From Tupaia tana (Eukaryota; Chordata; Mammalia; Scandentia; Tupaiidae): 64,000 bases of DNA. The notes beneath the pieces were generated by a model that saw nothing but the letters and a program-made list of their open reading frames with translations, made no database searches and was not told the origin of the DNA. Position numbers and translations under genes: made by a program. Positions 34,701 through 45,048 of this stretch are shown one piece after another. Position 1 is the stretch's first letter. Each line of letters starts with the position of its first letter. The stretch covers positions 2,046,001 to 2,110,000 of the forward strand of contig JAKSZU010000016.1 of the NCBI GenBank assembly GCA_026018925.1, read 5' to 3'.

Positions 34701-37700
34701 GCTGGGCAGTGTACTCCTGAGCTGATCGCTGGGCAGTGTACTCCTGAGTGATCGCTGGGCAGTGTACTCCTGAGCTGATCGCTGGGCAGTGTACTCCTGA
34801 GCTGATCGCTGGGCAGTGTACTCCTGACTGATCGCTGGGCAGTGTACTCCTGACCAGATCGCTGGGCAGTGTACTCCTGAGCTGATCGCTGGGCAGTGTA
34901 CTCCTGACTGATCGCTGGGCAGTGTACTCCTGACCTGATCGCTGGGCAGTGTACTCCTGACCTGATCGCTGGGCAGTGTACTCCTGAGCTGATCGCTGGG
35001 CAGTGTACTCCTGAGCTGATCGCTGGGCAGTGTACTCCTGACTTGATCGCTGGGCAGTGTACTCTGATGAGCTGATCGCTGGGCAGTGTACTCCTGACTG
35101 ATCGCTGGGCAGTGTACTCCTGAGCTGATCGCTGGGCAGTGTACTCCTGACTGATCGCTGGGCAGTGTACTCCTGAGCTGATCTGGACAGTGTACTCCTG
35201 ATCGCTGGGCAGTGTATTCCTGACCTGATCGCCGGGCAGTGTACTCCTGACTGATCGCTGGGCAGTGTACTCCTGAACTGATCGCTGGGCAGTGTACTCC
35301 TGAGCTGATCGCTGGGCAGTGTACTCCTGAGCTGATCGCTGGGCAGTGTACTCCTGACTGATCGCTGGGCAGTGTACTCCTCCTGACTGATCGCTGGGCA
35401 GTGTACTCCTGACTGATCGCTGGGCAGTGTACTCCTGACTGATCGCTGGGCAGTGTACTCCTGAGCTGATCGCTGGGCAGTGTACTCCTGACTGATCGCT
35501 GGGCAGTGTACTCCTGACCTGATCGCTGGGCAGTGTACTCCTGAACTGATCGCTGGGCAGTGTACTCCTGACTGATCGCTGGGCAGTGTACTCCTGACCT
35601 GATCGCTGGGCAGTGTACTCCTGACCTGATCGCTGGGCAGTGTACTCCTGAGCTGATCGCTGGGCAGTGTACTCCTGAGCTGATCTCTGGGCAGTGTACT
35701 CCTGACTGATCGCTGGGCAGTGTACTCCTGAGCTGATCGCTGGGCAGTGTACACCTGACTGATCGCTGGGCAGTGTACTCCTGAGCTGATCGCTGGGCAG
35801 TGTACTCCTGAGCTGATCGCTGGGCAGTGTACTCCTGAGCTGATCTCTGGGCAGTGTACTCCTGACTTGATCGCTGGGCAGTGTACTCCTGAGCTGATCG
35901 CTGGGCAGTGTACTCCTGACTGATCGCTGGGCAGTGTACTCCTGAGATCGCTGTATCGCTGGGGGCAGTGTACTCCTGACTGATCGCTGGGCAGTGTACT
36001 CCTGAGCTGATCGCTGGGCAGTGTACTCACTGACCTGATCGCTGGGCAGTGTACTCCTGACTTGATCGCTGGGCAGTGTACTCCTGAGCTGATCGCTGGG
36101 CAGTGTACTCCTGACTGATCGCTGGGCAGTGTACTCCTGACCTGATCGCTGGGCAGTGTACTCCTGAGCTGATCGCTGGGCAGTGTACTCCTGAGCTGAT
36201 CGCTGGGCAGTGTACTCCTGAGCTGATCTCTGGGCAGTGTACTCCTGACTTGATCGCTGGGCAGTGTACTCCTGACCTGATCGCTGGGCAGTGTACTCCT
36301 GACTGATCGCTGGGCAGTGTACTCCTGAGCTGATCGCTGGGCAGTGTACTCCTGACTGATCGCTGGGCAGTGTACTCCTGACTGATCGCTGGGCAGTGTA
36401 CTCCTGACCTGATCGCTGGGCAGTGTACTCCTGACCTGATCGCTGGGCAGTGTACTCCTGACTGATCGCTGGGCAGTGTACTCCTGACTGATCGATCTCC
36501 TGCTGGCTGGGCAGTGTACTCCTGAGCTGATCGCTGGGCAGTGTACTCCTGAGCTGATCGCTGGGCAGTGTACTCCTGACTGATCGCTGGGCAGTGTACT
36601 CCTGACTCCTGAGATCGCTGGGCAGTGTACTCCTGACTGATCGCTGGGCAGTGTACTCCTGAGCTGATCGCTGGGCAGTGTACTCCTGACCTGATCGCTG
36701 GGCAGTGTACTCCTGAGCTGATCGCTGGGCAGTGTACTCCTGAGCTGATCGCTGGGCAGTGTACTCCTGACTGATCGCTGGGCAGTGTACTCCTGACCTG
36801 ATCGCTGGGCAGTGTACTCCTGACCTGATCGCTGGGCAGTGTACTCCTGACTGATCGCTGGGCAGTGTACTCCTGACTGATCGCTGGGCAGTGTACTCCT
36901 GACTGATCGCTGGGCAGTGTACTCCTGACTGATCGCTGGGCAGTGTACTCCTGACTGATCGCTGGGCAGTGTACTCCTGAGCTGATCGCTGGGCAGTGTA
37001 CTCCTGAGCTGATCGGTGTACTCCTGAGCTGATCGCTGGGCAGTGTACTCCTGAGCTGATCGCTGGGCAGTGTACTCCTGAGCTGATCGCTGGGCAGTGT
37101 ACACCTGACTGATCGCTGGGCAGTGTACTCCTGAGCTGATCGCTGGGCAGTGTACTCCTGACTGATCGCTGGGCAGTGTACTCCTGACTGATCGCTGGGC
37201 AGTGTACTCCTGAGCTGATCACTGGGCAGTGTACTCCTGAACTGATCGCTGGGCAGTGTACTCCTGAGCTGATCGCTGGGCAGTGTACTCCTGACTGATC
37301 GCTGGGCAGTGTACTCCTGAGCTGATCGCTGGGCAGTGTACTCCTGAGCTGATCGCTGGGCAGTGTACTCCTGACTGATCGCTGGGCAGTGTACTCCTGA
37401 CTTGATCGTTGGGCAGTGTACTCCTGACTGATGATCGCTGGGCAGTGTACTCCTGACTGATCGCTGGGCAGTGTACTCCTGACTTGATCGCTGGGCAGTG
37501 TACTCCTGACTTGATCTCTGGGCAGTGTGGGCAGTGTACTCCTGACTGATCTGATCGCTGGGCAGTGTACACCTGACTGATCGCTGGGCAGTGTACTCCT
37601 GACCTGATCGCTGGGCAGTGTACTCCTGAGCTGATCGCTGGGCAGTGTACTCCTGACTGATCGCTGGGCAGTGTACTCCTGACTTGATCGCTGGGCAGTG

Positions 37701-40700
37701 TACTCCTGAGATCTGATGAGCTGCTGGGCAGTGTACTCCTGACTGATTGCTGGGCAGTGTACTCCTGACCTGATCGCTGGGCAGTGTACTCCTGACCTGA
37801 TCGCTGGGCAGTGTACTCCTGAGCTGATCGCTGGGCAGTGTACACCTGACTGATCGCTGGGCAGTGTACTCCTGACCGCTGATCGCTGGGCAGTGTACTC
37901 CTGAGCTGATCTCTGGACAGTGTACTCCTGAGCTGATCGCTGGGCAGTGTACACTGATCGCTGGGCTGACCTGACTGATCGCTGGGCAGTGTACTCCTGA
38001 CCTGGGCATGTACTCCTGACTGGGCAGTGTACTCTGAGCTGATCTCCGGGCAGTGTACTCCTGACCTGATCGCTGGGCAGTGTACTCCTGACTTGATCGC
38101 TGGGCAGTGTACTCCTGAGCTGATCGCTGGGCAGTGTACTCCTGACTGATCGGGCAGTGTACTCCTGAGCTGATCGCTGGGCAGTGTACTCCTGACTGAT
38201 CGCTGGGCAGTGTACTCCTGACTGATCGCTGGGCAGTGTACTCCTGACCTGATCGCTGGGCAGTGTACTCCTGAGCTGATCGATCGCTGGGCAGTGTACT
38301 CCTGAGCTGATCGCTGGGCAGTGTACTCCTGACTTGATCGCTGGGCAGTGTACTCCTGACTTGATCGCTGGGCAGTGTACTCCTGAGCTGATCGCTGGGC
38401 AGTGTACTCCTGACTCATCGCTGGGCAGTGTACTCCTGAGCTGATCGCTGGGCAGTGTACTCCTGACTGATCGCTGGGCAGTGTACTCCTGACTGATCGC
38501 TGGGCAGTGTACTCCTGAGCTGATCGCTGGGCAGTGTACTCCTGACTGATCGCTGGGCAGTGTACACCTGACTGATCGCTGGGCAGTGTACTCCTGACCT
38601 GATCGCTGGGCAGTGTACTCCTGAGCTGATCGAGTGTACTCCTGGGCAGTGAGGTGATCTCTCTGAGCTGATCGCTGGGCAGTGTACTCCTGACTTGATC
38701 GCTGGGCAGTGTACTCCTGAGCTGATCGCTGGGCAGTGTACTCCTGACTGATCGCTGGGCAGTGTACTCCTGACTGATCGCTGGGCAGTGTACTCCTGGG
38801 CAGTGACTCCTGACTGACTGATCGCTGGGCAGTGTACTCCTGACTTGATCGCTGGGCAGTGTACTCCTGAGCTGATCGCTGGGCAGTGTACTCCTGAGCT
38901 GATCGCTGGGCAGTGTACTCCTGACTGATCGCTGGGCAGTGTACTCCTGAGCTGATCGCTGGGCAGTGTACTCCTGAGCTGATCGCTGGGCAGTGTACTC
39001 CTGACTGATCGCTGGGCAGTGTACTCCTGACCTGATCGCTGGGCAGTGTACACCTGACTGATCGCTGGGCAGTGTACTCCTGAGCTGATCGCTGGGCAGT
39101 GTACTCCTGAGCTGATCGCTGGGCAGTGTACTCCTGACTGATCGCTGGGCAGTGTACTCCTGACTCCTGACTTGATCGCTGGGCAGTGTACTCCTGAGCT
39201 GATCGCTGGGCAGTGTACACCTGACTGATCGCTGGGCAGTGTACTCCTGACTTGATCGCTGGGCAGTGTACTCCTGAGCTGATCGCTGGGCAGTGTACAC
39301 CTGACTGATCGCTGGGCAGTGTACTCCTGACCTGATCGCTGGGCAGTGTACTCCTGAGCTGATCGCTGGGCAGTGTACTCCTGACTGATCGCTGGGCAGT
39401 GTACTCCTGACTGATCGCTGGGCAGTGTACTCCTGAGCTGATCGCTGGGCAGTGTACTCCTGACTGATCGCTGGGCAGTGTACTCCTGACTGATCGCTGG
39501 GCAGTGTACTCCTGACTGATCGCTGGGCAGTGTACTCCTGAGCTGATCGCTGGGCAGTGTACTCCTGAGCTGATCTCTGGGCAGTGTACTCCTGAGCTGA
39601 TCGCTGGGCAGTGTACTCCTGAGCTGATCGCTGGGCAGTGTACTCCTGACCTGATCGCTGGGCAGTGTACTCCTGACCTGATCGCTGGGCAGTGTACTCC
39701 TGACTTGATCGCTGGGCAGTGTACTCCTGACTGATCGCTGGGCAGTGTACTCCTGAACTGATCGCTGGGCAGTGTACTCCTGACTTGATCGCTGGGCAGT
39801 GTACTCCTGAGCTGATCTCTGGGCAGTGTACTCCTGTACTCCTGACTGATCGCTGGGCAGTGTACTCCTGACCTGATCGCTGGGCAGTGTACTCCTGAGC
39901 TGATCGCTGGGCAGTGTACTCCTGACTGATCACTGGGCAGTGTACTCCTGACCTGATCGCTGGGCAGTGTACTCCTGAGCTGATCTCTGGGCAGTGTACT
40001 CCTGACTGATCGCTGGGCAGTGTACTCCTGAGCTGATCGCTGGGCAGTGTACTCCTGAGCTGATCTCTGGGCAGTGTACTCCTGAGCTGATCGCTGGGCA
40101 GTGTACTCCTGAGCTGATCTCTGGGCAGTGTACACCTGACTGATCGCTGGGCAGTGTACTCCTGACTGATCGCTGGGCAGCGTACACCTGACTGATCGCT
40201 GGGCAGTGTACTCCTGACCTGATCGCTGGGCAGTGTACTCCTGAGCTGATCGCTGGGCAGTGTACACCTGACTGATCGCTGGGCAGTGTACTCCTGACTT
40301 GATCGAGCTGGGCAGTGTACTCCTGAGCTGATCGCTGGGCAGTGTACTCCTGACTGATCGCTGGGCAGTGTACTCCTGACCTGATCGCTGGGCAGTGTAC
40401 TCCTGACCTGATCGCTGGGCAGTGTACTCCTGAGCTGATCGCTGAGCAGTGTACACCTGACTGATCGCTGGGCAGTGTACTCCTGACTTGATCGCTGGGC
40501 AGTGTACTCCTGACTGATCGCTGGGCAGTGTACTCCTGACTTGATCGCTGGGCAGTGTACTGATCTCCGGGCAGTGTACTCCTGACCTGATCGCTGGGCA
40601 GTGTACTCCTGACTGATCGCTGGGCAGTGTACTCCTGAGCTGATCGCTGGGCAGTGTACTCCTGACTGATCGCTGGGCAGTGTACTCCTGACTGATCGCT

Positions 40701-43700
40701 GGGCAGTGTACTCCTGACCTGATCGCTGGGCAGTGTACTCCTGAGCTGATCGACTGGGCAGTGTACTCCTGAGCTGATCGCTGGGCAGTGTACTCCTGAC
40801 TTGATCGCTGGGCAGTGTACTCCTGAGCTGATCGCTGGGCAGTGTACTCCTGACTGATCGCTGGGCAGTGTACTCCTGACTGATCGCTGGGCAGTGTACT
40901 CCTGACTTGATCGCTGGGCAGTGTACTCCTGACTGATCGCTGGGCAGTGTACTCCTGAGCTGATCGCTGGGCAGTGTACTCCTGAGCTGATCGCTGGGCA
41001 GTGTACACCTGACTGATCGCTGGGCAGTGTACTCCTGAGCTGATCGCTGGGCAGTGTACTCCTGAGCTGATCGCTGGGCAGTGTACACCTGACTGATCGC
41101 TGGGCAGTGTACTCCTGACCTGATCGCTGGGCAGTGTACTCCTGACTGATCGCTGGGCAGTGTACTCCTGACTGATCGCTGGGCAGTGTACTCCTGAGCT
41201 GATCGCTGGGCAGTGTACACCTGAGTGTACTGATCGCTGGGCAGTGTACTCCTGACTTGATCGCTGGGCAGTGTACTCCTGAGCTGATCGCTGGGCAGTG
41301 TACACCTGACTGATCGCTGGGCAGTGTACTCCTGACTTGATCGCTGGGCAGTGTACTCCTGAGCTGATCGCTGGCAGTGTACACCTGACTGATCGCTGGG
41401 CAGTGTACTCCTGACCTGATCGCTGGGCAGTGTACTCCTGAGCTGATCGCTGGGCAGTGTACTCCTGACTGATCGCTGGGCAGTGTACTCCTGACTTGAT
41501 CGCTGGGCAGTGTACTCCTGAGCTGATCGCTGGGCAGTGTACTCCTGACTGATCGCTGGGCAGTGTACTCCTGACCTGATTTCTGGGCAGTGTACTCCTG
41601 ACCTGATCGCTGGGCAGTGTACTCCTGAGCTGATCGCTGGGCAGTGTACTCCTGAGCTGATCTCTGGGCAGTGTACTCCTGAGCTGATCGCTGGGCAGTG
41701 TACTCCTGAGCTGATCTCTGGCAGTGTACTCCTGACCTGATCGCTGGGCAGTGTACTCCTGACCTGATCGCTGGGCAGTGTACTCCTGACTGATTGCTGG
41801 GCAGTGTACTCCTGAGCTGATCGCTGGGCAGTGTACTCCTGAATCTGATCGCTCCTGACTTTATCGCTGGCAGTGTACTCCTGACTTGATTGCTGGGCAG
41901 TGTACTCCTGATGGGCAGTGTACTGATCTCTGGGCAGTGTACTCCTTACTGATCGCTGGGCAGTGTACTCCTGACCTGATCGCTGGGCAGTGTACTCCTG
42001 ACCTGATCGCTGGGCAGTGTACTCCTTTGCTGATCACTGGGCAGTGTACTCCTGACCTGATCGCTGGGCAGTGTACTCCTGACCTGATCGCTGGGCAGTG
42101 TACTCCTGAGCTGATCGCTGGGCAGTGTACTCCTGAGCTGATCGCTGGGCAGTGTACTCCTGAGCTGATCTCTGGGCAGTGTACTCCTGAGCTGATCGCT
42201 GGGCAGTGTACTCCTGAGCTGATCTCTGGGCAGTGTACACCTGACTGATCGCTGGGCAGTGTACTCCTGACCTGATCGCTGGGCAGTGTACTCCTGACTG
42301 ATCGCTGGGCAGTGTACTCCTGACCTGATCGCTGGGCAGTGTACTCCTGAGCTGATCGCTGGGCAGTGTACACCTGAGTGTACTGATCGCTGGGCAGTGT
42401 ACTCCTGACTGATCGCTGGGCAGTGTACTCCTGAGCTGATCGCTGGGCAGTGTACTCCTGACTGATCGCTGGGCAGTGTACTCCTGACCTGATCGCTGGG
42501 CAGTGTACTCCTGACTGATCGCTGGGCAGTGTACTCCTGAGCTGATCGCTGGGCAGTGTACACCTGACTGATCGCTGGGCAGTGTACTCCTGACTTGATC
42601 GCTGGGCAGTGTACTCCTGAGATCTGGGCATCTCTGAGCTGACAGTGTACTCCTGAGCTGATCGCTGGGCAGTGTACACCTGACTGATCGCTGACTGATC
42701 GCTGGGCAGTGTACTCCTGACCTCATCGCTGGGCAGTGTACTCCTGGAGCTGATCTCCGGGCAGTGTACTCCTGACCTGATCGCCGGGCAGTGTACTCCT
42801 GACTTCATCGCTGGGCAGTGTACTCCTGAGCTGATCGCTGGGCAGTGTACTCCTGACTGATCGCTGGGCAGTGTACACCTGACTGATCGCTGGGCAGTGT
42901 ACTCCTGACCTGATCGCTGGGCAGTGTACTCCTGAGCTGATCGACTTATCGGGCAGTGTACTCCTGAGCTGATCGCTGGGCAGTGTACTCCTGACTTGAT
43001 CGCTGGGCAGTGTACTCCTGAGCTGATCGCTGGGCAGTGTACTCCTGACTGATCGCTGGGCAGTGTACACCTGACTGATCGCTGGGCAGTGTACTCCTGA
43101 CTTGATCGCTGGGCAGTGTACTCCTGAGCTGATCGCTGGGCAGTGTACTCCTGACCTGATAGCTGGGCAGTGTACTCCTGAGCTGATCGCTGGGCAGTGT
43201 ACTCCTGAGCTGATCGCTGGGCAGTGTACTCCTGACTTCGATCGCTGGGCAGTGTACTCCTGACTTGATCGTTGGGCAGTGTACTCCTGACTGATCGCTG
43301 GGCAGTGTACTCCTGAATGATCGCTGGGCAGTGTACTCCTGACTGATCGCTGGGCAGTGTACTCCTGAGCTGATCGCTGGGCCGTGTACTCCTGAGCTGA
43401 TCGCTGGGCAGTGTACACCTGACTGATCGCTGGGCAGTGTACTCCTGAGCTGATCGCTGGGCAGTGTACTCCTGAGCTGATCGCTGGGCAGTGTACACCT
43501 GACTGATCGCTGGGCAGTGTACTCCTGACTTGATCGCTGGGCAGTGTACTCCTGAGCTGATCGCTGGGCAGTGTACACCTGACTGATCGATGGGCAGTGT
43601 ACTCCTGACTTGATCGCTGGGCAGTGTACTCCTGAGCTGATCGCTGGGCAGTGTACACCTGACTGATCGCTGGGCAGTGTACTCCTGACCTGATCGCTGG

Positions 43701-44747
43701 GCAGTGTACTCCTGAGCTGATCGCAGGGCAGTGTACACCTGACTGATCGCTGGGCAGTGTACTCCTGACTTGATCTGAGTGTACTCCTGAGCTATTCGCT
43801 GGTCAGTGTACTCCTGACTGATCGCTGGGCAGTGTACTCCTGACTGATTTCTGGGCAGTGTACTCCTGACCTGATCGCTGGGCAGTGTACTCCTGAGCTG
43901 ATCGCTGGCAGTGTACTCCTGAGCTGATCTCTGGGCAGTGTACTCCTGACTTGATCGCTGGGCAGTGTACTCCTGACCTGATCGCTGGGCAGTGTACTCC
44001 TGAGCTGATCGCCGGGCAGTGTACTCCTGACTGATCGCTGGGCAGTGTACTCCTGACCTTATTGATCTGGGCAGTGTACTCCTGACCTGATCGCTGGGCA
44101 GTGTACTCCTGACTGATCGCTGGGCAGTGTACTCCTGACTTGATCGCTGGGCAGTGTACTCCTGACTTGATCGCTGGGCAGTGTACTCCTGAGCTGAGTG
44201 TACTCCTGACTTGATCGCTGGGCAGTGTACTCCTGAGCTGATCTCTGGGCAGTGTACTCCTGAGCTGATCGCTGGGCAGTGTACACCTGACTGATCGCTG
44301 GGCAGTGTACTCCTGCCCTCATCGCTGGGCAGTGTACTCCTGAGCTGATTCCTGGGCAGTGTACTCCTGACCTGATCGCCGGGCAGTGTACTCCTGACTT
44401 GATCGCTGGGCAGTGTACTCCTGAGCTGATCGCTGGGCAGTGTACTCCTGACTGATCGCCGGGCAGTGTACCTGACTGATCGCTGGGCAGTGTACTCCTG
44501 ACCTGATCGCTGGGCAGTGTACTCCTGAGCTGATCGCTGGGCAGTGTACTCCTGAGTTGATCTCTGGGCAGTGTACTCCTGAGCTGATCGCTGGGCAGTG
44601 TACTCCTGACTTGATTGCTGGGCAGTGTACACCTGACTGATCGCCGGGCAGTGTACTCCTGAGCTGATCATTGGGCAGTGTACTTCTGACTTGATTGCTG
44701 GGCAGTGTACTCCTGACTTGATCGCTGGGCAGTGTATTCCTGAACTG
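22757..44747. repeat. 22-kb tandem array of 26/27-bp units (VNTR / satellite)
   Basis: The unit has the core GATCGCTGGGCAGTGTAC, then TCCTGA, then C, GC, CC or CT and a T leading into the next GATC. The spacer choice makes units of 26 or 27 bp. At about 26.5 bp per unit, 22 kb holds of the order of 800 units. Units carry a GATC and a GTAC palindrome and about 58% GC. Common variants at the core are GATCGCTGGG (dominant), GATCTCTGGG and GATCGCCGGG (mainly 25-30 kb); GATCACTGGG and GATTGCTGGG look like CpG decay. Units with TACACC in place of TACTCC are nearly always 26-mers. Edge units are the most diverged. No transposon interrupts it. It has no CENP-B box, no telomere motif and no similarity to alpha satellite that I can see. 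I do not recognise the family, and nothing shows a function. Confidence 0.98.
27240..29760. repeat. Higher-order duplication of about 1.3 kb inside the array
   Basis: Rare unit variants recur in the same order at constant spacing. TGATCAATGGGCAGTG is at 27242 and 28541, TATACCTGACTGAT at 27791 and 29093, and AGCGTACTCCTGACTG at 28261 and 29582. Spacings are 1299, 1302 and 1321 bp; the last is enlarged by a partial unit near 29425. This is roughly 49 units duplicated as a block. Confidence 0.8.
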
Positions 44748-44790
44748 AAAAGTTAAATTGTGCCCCATAAATATGAACAATTACTGTATG

Positions 44791-45048
44791 TCTTTTTTTT
44801 TTTTTTTTTTTTAAGCTTTTTGCCATAGAATGCATGTACTTGGCGCGGGGGGGGGGGAGAGGAAAAGAAATCATCATCCCTTGGGTGCGATGGTTATGCC
44901 AAAATCTTTTCTCCATTCTTCTCTTGGGATTTTGGGAATGCATGCATAGACGCCCGATGTGAGTGTCAAGTCACTGGGTCTGGGACTTGAACTGTGGTTA
45001 GCCATGCGGGAGTCCAATGACTCAATCACCATGCTACCTGCTGACCCC
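44791..45048 (-). mobile_element. tRNA-derived SINE, long form, at right edge of the array
   Basis: A T run at 44792-44813, AAGCTTTTTGCCATAGAATG, a G11 tract at 44847-44857 within the GA-rich region, and the head ACCTGCTGACCCC ending at 45048. It sits about 43 bp beyond the last tandem unit, in the opposite orientation to the SINE at the left edge. Confidence 0.92.

Noticed and set aside
41886-42248. Plus-strand 120-codon open frame inside the array
   Set aside because: It occurs only where several 27-bp units follow one another and keep the TGA codons out of frame. It is pure repeat.
22757-44747. Giant minus-strand protein-coding gene(s) made of 9-residue repeats
   Set aside because: All three minus-strand frames are equally open because the unit simply lacks stops there. 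Frames switch at each 26-bp unit, there is no non-repetitive domain, start context or splice structure, and the repeats show no sign of frame conservation.
22757-44747. CRISPR array
   Set aside because: There are no unique spacers between repeats. The units abut, the host is a mammal, and no cas-like gene is present.
22757-44747. Centromeric satellite
   Set aside because: The unit is only 26/27 bp, has no CENP-B box, and the flanks are ordinary interspersed-repeat DNA on both sides. Centromeric identity cannot be shown from this window.
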